This document shows positions 50,201-61,100 of a stretch of DNA of 64,000 nt, one piece after another (positions within the stretch are counted from its first letter, which is position 1; every line of letters starts with the position of its first letter). The notes under the pieces are model-generated. The model was not told the origin of the DNA, ran no database searches, and saw nothing but the letters and a program-made list of their open reading frames with translations. The stretch spans positions 3,224,001 to 3,288,000 of the forward strand of contig JANCIK010000009.1 in NCBI GenBank assembly GCA_028532985.1, written 5' to 3'. The stretch is from Stropharia rugosoannulata (Eukaryota; Basidiomycota; Agaricomycetes; Agaricales; Strophariaceae). Made by a program: the position numbers and the translations under genes.

Positions 50201-53200
50201 GCTTGGGCGTGTTGAGGCTGGGCGTGTTGAGCGTGTTGAGCGTGTTGAGACTGCGACGCATGGGAAGACCGGCGCTCGCGCAGCTCCATGTGCATGCCCT
50301 GCCCGCGCATGGGCGGAGAGTGCGAGTGCTGCTGGTGCTGGTGCGGCGAATGCGACTGCGACGAATGCGCGTGCGAGTGCGATGAACCAGGCGGAGGTGG
50401 CGGTGGTGGCGGTAACATATGCGGCGACGGTACATGCGTCGACTGCCCCTGCCCATGCCCATGCCCGTGCTGAGGCGACACACTATGCGCATGCGCATGT
50501 TGAGGCGACACGCTCTGTCTCGCATAGCCCTGCGTCAGCGGTGGTGGTGGTGGAGGTGGGGGCGGGCCCATAGGTCCTACCCGCCCTACTCCTGCTCCTG
50601 AACCTGAACCCGAGCCTGATCCTGAACCCGAACCAGGTCCAGTCGGGTAGCCATTGGGATAATATTCCCTCTCCGCATACCTCTCCCTCTCCACACCGCG
50701 CTCAGCAGAAAAGCGGTCGCGGTCGCGCTCGGCACTAACCCTTTCCCTTTCCCTCTCCCTTTCCCTCTCCCTTTCCCTCTCAAGCTCCATCTCCCTCTCG
50801 CGCTCGCGCTGCATCTGCATCTGCAAACCGCGTTCCTTGCCTTTATACCTCCCCCCGCCCCCACCCTCGCGCTCGCGCTCCCTCTCGGCATCCCGCTCGG
50901 CATCCGCATACCTCTCCCTCTCCGCTCTTTCTCGTTCTCGTTCCCGCTCGACGTGCCGGTCCCATTCAGCGTACCGGTCCCAGTCGGCGCTTCCTCTCTC
51001 ACTACCACCGCCGCCTCCACCACCTGGTCCTTCACCCCCGCCTCCGCCGGCCATAGCACCTCCTGGTCCAGTGTTGGAGTTGGCGTTGGCACCACCACCT
51101 ACTCCAGCACCTACTCCACCACCGCCAGCACCACCAGACCCCCGCCTAGGCGGCTCCGGCACACCCAATATCGAGTGCAGATCCGCCAGGACAAAGCCCA
51201 CATCACCGCGGTTCATCCCGAGCAGCTCTTCGAGGAAGCGCGGGTCCGCGACTGGTAGTGGCACGTCTTCGTCCGAGTCTGAGTCCTTGCCTGCGCCCGC
51301 GTCCTTGCCCATTCCCATGCCCATGCCCGCGCCTTTGCGATCCTCGCTTGAGTGTTGCAAGCGTATGGTAGTTTGCGAGCGGGCGGTAGTTTGGGTGCGC
51401 GCGGTGTTAGGTTGGGTATTTGAGGGTTGGGCGCGCGCGGTGGCTGGCGTATGCGCATGCGCTTGAAGTTGAGGTTGAGATTGAGGTTGGACGCGCGCGG
51501 CAGGCTGACTGAACGCGGTAGCCTGCACAGGCCGGCCGAGCGCGCGCGCGGGGTTTTGTACGTGGTGGTGTGCGTCGTACTGCGCGTGTGCATGCGCGCT
51601 ATCACCACGGCGCGATTGCGAGTGCGGTTGCGGTTGCATGTGCACATTCTGCCCCTGCGTATGCGTATGCCCATGCGCACCAGCACCAGCACCAGCACGG
51701 AAAGGCGAGCGCGCGCGCGGTACAGGCGAAGCGTGCAAAGGCGACGGGCGCGAAGGTGCATAATTCCCCGCACCCGCGCCTGCTATAACCGAAGAGGAGG
51801 GGTACATCGAGGTAGGAGACGCGGTGTACGGGCCTGGCGCGTACACCTGTCCTTGGCCTTGTCCTGGGCTGGCGTAGGGCAGTGCGTGACTTGACCCGCC
51901 GGGGTACGCGGTCGAGCTCGAACTGGCGGGGTACGCGCCCGCGCTCGAGCTAGACGGAGGAGGTGGAGGAGCGTGCCTTCGCGATGACGATGCATGCGAA
52001 TGCGAGTGCGCGGGCGGCGGCGGAGGGTAGGACGACGACGACGACGACGACGAGTGTGCGGGCGGAGGTGGGGGTGGGTACGACCCTGACCCTGACCCCG
52101 ATCCTGATGGCGGGTACGATGATGAATGCCCTGACGAATGACCCGACGAGTGCGAATGCGGTGGCGGTGGAGGAGGGTACGACCCAGAAGGGGGGTAAGT
52201 CCCTACCACCATCCCCCTCGCCAAACCCGACGACGACGACGACGAAGGCGCGTACCCGCTCGCGCCTGAGGGGTACACGACCTCGCTGTGCGCGCCTAGC
52301 ATGTGTGGGCCGAGCGAGGCCGGGCGCGCGTGTGCGTGTCTTGCGTCTCGTCCATCTAGCGCTTGCTGTGCGTATCCTTGTCCTTGTCCGTGTCCTTGTC
52401 CTGTATCATACCGGCCGTACCGGCCCGGACCCGACCCCGACCCCAACCCCCCCGACCCCGACCCGTACGCGATATAGCCCTGCAAGACAGCAGGCGACAC
52501 GAGCGCCTCTACACCCTCCTGCTTATCTCCATCTTCATCTTCCGCATAATCATAATCATAATCATCATAATCCGTCTCCTCGTCGACCCCGAACCTCGCA
52601 GGCCTGAGAAGGACGGGCGACGCCGAGCTCCCGCCCCATGACCATGATGCTTTTCTGCCTCCGTGGATCCGCCTAGCTTTCGTGCCTGCGCGTGCGCGGT
52701 CGGTCCCGTTGGTGCCGGTTACGCTGGGTACGTTCATCGCGTTCATCCCTGCACCACCGCCTCCGATCCGCACATCCTTCCCCAGTCGTCTATTAGCGCC
52801 CTTACCCCCCACCGCGCCCGCCCCCACCAAGCCTTGACTCGACCGAGCACCCGCACCTCGTCGCGCGTACACATCCCTCCTCACAAAAAGCAACACCCCG
52901 AGTACCCTCAACACCGCCTTCGCTCCAGCTCCTCCCCCCGCCCCGGCGAGTATATGCCGATACAGCGCATCGAGCTCCGCGAACGGTATCTCGCCTATCC
53001 CTTCTCCGGCTTCCCCGCCACCATTCGCGTTCGTGTTAACGTTAAAAGTACCACCAACCCCAAACCGCGACACCGCCCTTACCCTCAACACCCCCTCCAA
53101 CCTCTCCACCGGTCTATGCTGCGGCGAGTCGATATACCGAACCACAGTCTGCGCGTACCCCAACTGACCCCCTGCCCTACCCACGAGCTGGGCTACCATC

Positions 53201-55198
53201 CCCGGGCTAGGCCACCCAGAGGGCAGGTACGTTCTCAGCGGATGCGCTTTTCTCAGGGTATCGAACCGGGCTAATAAGAACCGTCTGATCTCTGCGTCTG
53301 GGAGGATGGAGGCTGGGTCGTCTAAAGGGATAGTGGTGAGGAGGGAACGGAGGTCGTAGGAGTTGAACGAGTCCCGGATGGGCGCGTCGGCGCGCGCGGA
53401 GACGAGGATGAAGAGTGGGGCGTGCCGGTGGATTAGAGCGGTTGAGAGGATGCGGACTATGTATCGTTGCACGTTTGCACCTTGGCAGGCGTCGAGTGCG
53501 TCTATTACTATGAGCTTTGGCCAGGTCCGCGGGCCGCTTTTGGGTTTTGCTCCCTCGCCCCTTTCCCTTTCCCTATCACCTCCTTCCCGTCCCTCATCAC
53601 CCCCCTGCGCACGCGCAGCCTCCTCCGCCCTCGCCTCCTCCGCCTCCGCCTGCGCCCTAGCAGCAACAAGCGGCCCAACAACAAGCGCATTCAACTGCGC
53701 CTCCAACGTCCCACCAAACACCCCCGGATCACTCTCAACAGCCAACGCAATCCCCGCCCTCACCTCCCTCACCCTTCCCGCGACCTGGTGCGCGAGCGTC
53801 GCCATCAGGTGCTTTTCCGTGTTTAGACCGGGGATGGACGGGTCGAAGAAGAAAGAGGCGAGGAGCTGGTTGCGCGCGGCCGCGGCTGTGCAGATTGATT
53901 GCGCGAGAGAGGATTTGCCCGACCCTGGGGGACCGTAGAGCCAGAGGATCCCGCAGTCGTTACGTGGTGGGTTTGGGGGGTGTGCGTGCGCGTTCGGGTG
54001 CGCGTTCGGATATGAATGTCCCGGATGTGAGCTCGCCCCCAGCCCCTGCCCCTGCGCACCACCGGGCACCTGCCCATCAAGCCACGCATCAACAAGCGCA
54101 AGGATCGCCGCGCGCGTGCGCGGGTGGCACTTTGGCGGCGCGAACTTGCGCCCCGAGTCGTGGAACGCGCCGGGCGCGATGCGTCGCTCGAGGGTGTCGG
54201 TGCCTGTGTTTTGGGGGGTTTTTGTGGTTTGGGGTGGGTTTTGGAGTGTGGAGGTAGGTTGGAGATGGGTTTTGTGGGGGTTTTTGGAGGGTTTTTGGAG
54301 GGTAGAGGTGGTTCATAGATGGTTTAAAGATAAAAATGTCCCTCCAGCGAGCGGGCGATGAACGGACGCGGATACGGATACGGATACGGCATTCGAGAAG
54401 CGCGGCGCGGCGCGGTGCGGATCGGTGGTGTATTTTTTTCGGGAGGGTTTTGGGCGTCGTAGTTAGTTTTTAGGTGATTTTAGGTGATTTTAGTTTTGGT
54501 TTTCGGTGTCGTAGTTGGTGGATGTCGTGTAGTGGATGTCGGTTTTAGGTGGTTTTGGTTTTGGTTGGTGGATGTCGTTTAGTTTTTGGGAGAATTCATG
54601 AGCATAAATGAATGTTCGATGTTCGGTTTTCGGGATTTGGTGGATGGGTTCGTCGGTGGGTAGGATTTTGGTCGTGTCGGAAGTTAGTCGGTTAGATGAG
54701 GTGCGTTGTGTCATGAAAGGAGTTGGATACGTTGGGTCGTGGAACGGTTTTCGGGTTTCGGGTTTCGTTTGGGTGTTGGTGTTGGTGTTGGGTCGTGTTC
54801 GACATGGTGTTGGTCATGCGTTCAGAGTTGACAGGTGTCGGACGGGGCGTCGGGTGTCAGATGGAGGTCGGGTCGATGGTGGAATGACATGCATGGGGCG
54901 GGGGGCGGGAGGCGGAGAGTGAAAGGCGGGAGGCGGAGGGCGGAGGGCGATCAAGGGATGGGCATGGACGGTGGCGGGAAGATAAGCGCCTAGAGGGAGA
55001 TGAAGACGTGGGGTACGCACCTCGCCGGCCGGACGGCGCCTGGTTCTGGTTCTGGTTCTGGTTCAGAGTCTGACTCTGGCTCTGCATCTGACTGTGACTG
55101 TGCGCGTGTAGCTGGGGCAAGGGGCCCGAGGATGAATGGGAGGAGGAGAGGGAGAGGGAGTGAGAGTGGGTGCCCGTCGTCGAGAGGGTGTTGTGCAT
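47283..55198 (-). CDS. NACHT-type STAND ATPase (NLR-like) with giant low-complexity insertions
   Basis: Six exons: 55021-55198, 49494-54203, 48974-49332, 48088-48905, 47593-48010 and 47283-47522; phases agree, 2,240 residues. Exon 1 (MHNTLSTTGTHSHS) is Ser/His/Gln-rich. Exon 2 opens with the mushroom NWD2-type lead-in GAFHDSGRKFAPPKCHPRTR. Walker A is GILWLYGPPGSGKSS (about residues 144-158) and Walker B is LIVIDALDAC (about 289-298), where homologs usually have Glu in place of the last Ala. ILVSARADAPIRDSF follows as the sensor region. The winged-helix-like part is broken by two low-complexity blocks (about 520-1040 and 1085-1580, Pro/His/Ser/Gly and Arg-Glu repeats). Family sequence resumes at GIRILHGSLTDFLLDRSRAG. 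The C-terminal exons are Ala/Gly-rich. Such proteins are thought to act in fungal self/nonself sensing. No clear WD40 or ankyrin repeats. Confidence 0.85.
49620..50000. repeat. C/T-rich low-complexity tract encoding Arg-Glu repeats
   Basis: On the plus strand a long run of ctctcgcgttc-like units; on the coding minus strand it reads as long ER/RE/KE dipeptide repeats just before the conserved ESGIRILHGSL segment. Confidence 0.85.
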
Positions 55199-55261
55199 GC
55201 AAAGGGCGGACGGGCGCCTGAAAAGTGCAAGTGGTGGGAGAGAGTGAGTGAGTGAGGAAGG

Positions 55262-55292
55262 AGGCAAGGCAAGGCAAGGCAAGGCAAGCAGG
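55262..55292. repeat. (GGCAA)n pentanucleotide repeat
   Basis: Five consecutive ggcaa units followed by imperfect ones, upstream of the NACHT gene start. Confidence 0.85.
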
Positions 55293-56068
55293 CGGCAAAG
55301 CAAATTGCCTGTCGAGCACTCTTCTTTGCTTCTTTTCCAAATCCGAATTCGAATCGCTTCCCCCCAACCGACCCATGTGACGCCCAACCCTGCAAAGTAG
55401 GCGCGCGCCAATCCGAAGCCGAGCGCCGACCACGCCCCTAGTCCCGCACTGGCCCGACCCGGCTCGGTTGTGTGACGCGGCGCCTATTTTAGCGCGGGCA
55501 TGTCCAGTGAACTGCGCTTATCACGTAACACCCCGCGTGTCAGCCGAGGCCCGCCGAGGCCCGCCGCGCCGCCGAGCCCCACGCACCCTCGCCTTGGGCG
55601 TTTATCACCGCCCCTGGGCGCTCACTCCCCCACCCCCTCAGGCGCCCGTGCGTACTGTCTCGATGTGCGTTCGAGGATACTAGGCGGGCGGCGCGCGGGT
55701 GGGTATTAGGGTGCTTGCTCCCACGCTAAGCACGATACGTGCATGCGTGCATGCACGCGCGGATAGGTGGGTGGGTGGGTACTGCTCCCGGGCCTTGGAT
55801 AGCGCTATCGATCGCTCCCTCCTCGCATCCATCCATCCATCACCGACATCCTGTCCATCGATCGCCTCCTCACATCCATCTGTCCGTCCCTTACGTCCTA
55901 CTCTACTTCCGTACACCTGCCTGCTACCTACCTACCCGGTTCTCCGGGCCCCGGTCGCGCCTCGCCTCCTCGCCTCTCCTCGCCTCTTCCGTCTTCCGTC
56001 TTCATTAAAAAAAATCCAACGCAACGCATAATGCATACCCCAGCACACCCATCGATCCAGCTGGCACA

Positions 56069-56100
56069 ATCCAGAATCCAGAATCCAGAATCCAGATCCA
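56069..56100. repeat. (AATCCAG)n heptanucleotide repeat
   Basis: Four to five tandem aatccag units. Confidence 0.85.
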
Positions 56101-56291
56101 CCACCTGCCCTGCCCTGCTGTAAGTTAAGTAAGCAAGTACGTACGTACAAGCTTACCCCCACAGGCAACTCACAGGGCCGAAGCCTGCAGAAGCGAGTCG
56201 ACTGACACTGACGGTATGTAAGTACAGTAACAGTGACAGCCAATGACGTCGCCCCGACTAACGTCCGACTAGCGCCGATTCATTGGTACTG

Positions 56292-56330
56292 ATCCATTGA
56301 TTGATTCATTGATTGATCCCTTGATTGACG
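56292..56330. repeat. degenerate (TGAT)n repeat
   Basis: Runs of attgattgattcattg-like units. Confidence 0.7.
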
Positions 56331-58010
56331 CCATACTCTACAGCTTATGTAACGATCACAAATCGACATCCCACACTTGGGGCGGGGGAGAAATAGTCTG
56401 CTTGAAAGTAATTGTACTACATACACGCGTATCACGAGAAGAGAGAAAAGGAGAAACGATCAAGGTCCAGAACAGTTTCGGAATGACGAGTGAAGTGTAG
56501 TTATTTGAATATCAAATGACCACTTAGTCCACATTCGCAAATAATACAAATCGCAAAAACGGCCCCGAAAAAAAAAGGAGAAAGGTGTTTAAATTTAATC
56601 GATAATCCCTGGGCGCTTATCTTGATCTTATGTACATACTACATATGCGCGATGCGCGGCATTTACGATTTTCTGCTGCAGCTCTGAGAGTGACGTTTAG
56701 GCTTTGTATGTATAGTAGTGCGCCGTGCGAGAATCACTAAGATCCTCTATACTCTAGCAACACAGACACTGCACAACTACAATGCACGCTGAGTCGGAGA
56801 TGCAGTACATGCATTGCTCAGTCAGTCGGGTTGATCAGAAGTTAGAACTACACTGCGGCACTGCGTCTTACACCAGACAGGGGACATGGACGTAGAAATA
56901 CTAGAGATTAAATCTGAATATGAATTCTGTACCACATCGCGATGATACAGGTGTGCACTACTACAGCTTATGAGTCCAGGCTACGGCTTGCTGCACAAGT
57001 GAGAATTAAACTACTGCATGAATGACTGAAAATTAAGCAGCTACGCAAAATAGTACGAGGCACTAACTCCTATTACTCGCAGCGTTTCTACTACTATACA
57101 AGATGTACACAAGCAGTCACCTTATTCGCGTACATACCGCGTAGTGTATAGAACCGATCCTGTGATACTTGGCACTCACTCTACCCGAGCATCAAGCGCC
57201 CAGCAGATAGCAGATACTGATGATGGAACTGGTTAGATTACCTTATCCACCTGAATCTTAACTGCGAGCCGGACGCACCACGTCGCGTCTATATTAGTTA
57301 CACCTATTAGAGTACTTACCGCCCAACACAAATTAGGAATAATCCTGAATCAAAATGGGGAAAAGGAGGCTCTGCAGAGGTATGTAAGTATAGATGTAAA
57401 TGTGCATATGATCATGATAATTAAGGCACGGGTGTATTCCTACTGGGTATCTTATCTCACCAGATGCATAGGACATACAGTCGCTCTCAGGCATCTATGT
57501 ATCAAGTCTATATAGATATATATCGGATAAACCGGTTTGATTCTATTATTTTATTTGACACCGTCTACATATGCTGCGTATTGGTTGGTCCCCGGGCGCC
57601 TATTCGTGCACACCTGATTCATGCACACTGACTGTCCACATCTGCACACCATCCATATACCGACTAGGTAAGACGCCGCAAACGTCGCATAGAGTGAATA
57701 CCGGGGAAGCAGGCAGCTAGCGGTCTTAACGCGCTCAGCGCTGCGTAAGTACCAAAGCGCAGGGCTGGGCCTGGAGTGGGGTGGCAGTGTGCGAGTGCGA
57801 AGCGCGTCTTGAGATAGTAAAAACATCTTTCTTGTACTGCATTGACATTGGACACTAGAGGAAGGGGTAGGTGCGGTGCCCCCTCCGGTGTGGACGACAG
57901 ACGACAGATGGTACTAAGCGTGGGGCGACAGATGGACTTGTGATCGCGATCATGGTATACTCTACTTCAGGACTCGGACTGCACACAAAGTCACTAAGGA
58001 TGCAGGCTGT

Positions 58011-58030
58011 GGCATGGCATGGCATGGCAT
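58011..58030. repeat. (GGCAT)4 repeat
   Basis: Four perfect tandem ggcat units. Confidence 0.85.
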
Positions 58031-58142
58031 AGAACATCAGCTCATCCATCGCTCCAATCAGTTGCCTGCCTGGCTGATGGACTAACGTTAGTGAATCGAT
58101 AAAGGTGATGAACGACCGACCGAATTAATGAACGTAGAGCTA

Positions 58143-58178
58143 CTAATGAATCAATGAATGAATCAATGAATGGATGAA
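58143..58178. repeat. (CAATGAATGAAT)-type repeat
   Basis: Tandem caatgaatgaat units with slight variation. Confidence 0.8.
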
Positions 58179-61100
58179 CTTGAAGTAGATGCATGGCGTG
58201 CATGGAAAGTGATCGTCACATTACATTACACGAACATATTACATTAATGAGCGACAGGTGTATGTACATACATAAACATTCTTCCTTATTTTCAGTATCT
58301 ACGCTGCGTATAAGTGTTGTAGCTTCGAGGACGTGGTGATGCTCCACCGGGTGCCCGCGTCGCCCCGCGGGGAGCATCCGCCCGTGGGCTGCCTGCTCTG
58401 CTCTGCGTGGGTGACTGGGGTGGGGTAGGGTGGGGAGGAAGAAGTGTATAGAAGGAGCGCAGGTGCACCGTGCGCCTAAGAGGTCACGAGTCCATCGGAC
58501 GTGGACATTGCGCGTATATTGCTACTGCTCAACCCATTCCGCGTTTATTGCTCAAGCGTACACGCTAATCTGGTGAAAACGGACCTACTATGATGTACAG
58601 GCTGCTCTTGCACACACATATCTGCACGAGGCCTGGCGGAAATGGTGTGGCGCGGTGTGGCGTGGGGGCGCACGGGCGGCAATTGAACAACGTGCGTCGC
58701 CCGCGCGTCAGTTTGCACTAGCGCCCGCGCGACGCCGGGTCCAACCAGTGGCGTGCGTGTCCCACGGCGCTTATATTACGCCCCAGCCTGCGAGCTTCGA
58801 GCTTTAAGCTTCGCTTCGAGCTTCACGCGTCAAGCTTTACGTCCCAGCCAGCGCGCGGCGGCGCGGCGAGCGTGCGAGCAGGGGCGTAGGGGCGCTGATA
58901 TATATAACGCGCGTGTGAGCCGCGGGGCGTGGCGCGGCGCGCTTCCCATGTCCGTGGCACCATCGAGACAGTGATGCTGCTTCGCCGTCGTTCCAGAGTC
59001 CAGACGGGGCTTCTGCCTTCGGCGCGCACAGCCCCGCGGCGCCTGCCATAGTCCACTCCACCCCCACCCCCCATGTCGAGCAGCGAAGTACCGCCGCGGG
59101 TGCGAGAGTGGGTGGGGGGAGCTCGCAGAGAGCGGGTGCGGTGGCCGGGTGTCCACTGCGCCGCCCCCGCGTTATCGCGCAACTGAGAAGCGAGCGCAGG
59201 ACGCCGAGGCGCCCGTGCTGCGTCCCTGATGAGTCATTGCTTTCGGATGAGGCACAGCCATAGGTTCTACGGCGCCTATCGGCATAGCACCGGCCGCGCC
59301 TACATGTAGGGTCGCTCCTAAGCATACATGCAACTTCTCGAACTCCATCTGTCGAGGTGCCAGCTCGACTGGGACGAAGAAGCCAGCTCGAATCGCACGT
59401 CCGCCCTGGTCTTCTCGTTTTAGCTCTAGACCTGTCTGTCTGTCTGTCCGTCGTAATAGAGCGTGTGTAACTCGTCCAGCGCGTATTGATATGGATCGCT
59501 GGCGGCTACTGGCACTGACTGTGCGCGCACACAAATTTAGCGCTGGCACCACGCCACGCCATTCTTGCTATGTACTACAATCTATTCTATACGCATCATA
59601 TACATATTCTGCTGCGGCAGCTGAACGGGGCAGCCCGGGGGTCCGCGCAGCACAGCGCGCGTGCATGGGAAGAGAAAGGAAGCGCGGGTGTATCCACGGG
59701 AAAAACAGATCACTAGCGGCGATAGCTATCGATAGCCCTCGATAGCGCACCGGGTGTACATCCGCCCGCCCATGCCAGGCATGCCACGCTGCCGCGCACT
59801 GCGCGCCAGAGCGCTTATCCGCCCTATGCCGTGCGTGGGTACGGCGCTTGTGCGTACCCAGCGAGTGATCGGGGGCGTGCGGAGCCGCTTGGCGACCCGG
59901 CCGCTGCCCCAGCGACAAGCGCTGGCGCGCCTGTCTGTCTATGGCATTCGCATACATCCGCGGTTCTGGCGGCTTCTATGAGATGGGCATTAGGGCGCTA
60001 TGATAAAGCCAGACCGCCTGATCAGGCTCTGTGCGCTGGGAAGCGCGCTATCAATAGAATTTGATAGTGAGTGTAATGAGGGATGCAGTGCAGGCAGGCG
60101 TTTAAACGCCCGAGGTTTCTGTGACGATAGGGGGAGAGGCAGGCGCGTGTGCGCACATGGGAACGGGCGGCGGTCATGGGGCTGCGATAGGAGGATACAC
60201 CGAGTAATTATACTGATCCCCACCGATTAACGACGGACTTGGCTTGCATGGAGGTCCACAGAGGGACCTGCCGAGTGCTGCAGAACGCAGTTCAAAAACA
60301 TGCAAGTGCCACAATTGGCTGCGCCGTGTGCTTTTCTGCTGCCAGCAGCCGCGGGTTTATGTTTAGACAGACAATGTTCTTTTCAATAGACAGATGCCCT
60401 TCCTTTTTCTCTGTACATGTTCTCATACCAGGCACCACGAGGTGAGTTCTTACATTCAACTGGCTCCCACACCGATTTTTGTCATGGCTCCGCTTATTAA
60501 TTTGTTAGGATCAATCAAATTGTTGCTGAATGGTTTGCGTTCGGCTGCGGCGTTTTTCAGCGTTGTTCGTATGCTTCACGAGCCGTTCTAGAACTGGCTC
60601 GTCATGCAAGTCGATGATTCTGCCGAGAGCTGAGCGCCCAACGGCTTTACAGAAAACGGATGTCATCATGACATAAGGATGGTTTTCTGTGGTGCTCTTT
60701 GTGGAGGTCACACACGGGCTGAAGGCGCTGGAAGAGCCCCTGACTGGGATATATTTTGAGCCAATATCCAAGCCAAGAAGAAAATATTGCTACATATCAG
60801 AGTCCGCGACCCGCTCGGGCGCTTAACTCATGCGGCCAAATACGCCGTTGATTTTGAAACGAATACGGTCTTCCCATTCAGCCTCGTTACTCGTAGACTC
60901 CTAATTACAGTTAATTACCTATACACATACTCCCACTTGAATCATATTACACACACTGGGGATTGCTGTAGCCTTTCAGTTGGAAAGCCGGCCATAATAC
61001 TGTCTATAAATCGAAGATTCTTACCTGAAGAGGTCGCAAATCGGTTATATGACGTTTTCAGCGTGCTAGCCGCTCTTAACAGCCGACGCTGCGTTATACG

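Larger units (their letters stand above)
55199..58000. other. gene-poor flank of the NACHT gene with simple repeats
   Basis: Contains the NACHT gene promoter and a GC-rich stretch (55.4-55.7 kb), then AT-richer DNA. Short tandem repeats are common. No gene supported. Confidence 0.5.

Noticed and set aside
47512..54257. Many long plus-strand frames opposite the NACHT gene (Pro/Arg/His/Ser-rich)
   Set aside because: They are mirror frames of the GC-rich repetitive coding strand. The conserved NACHT motifs are all on the minus strand.
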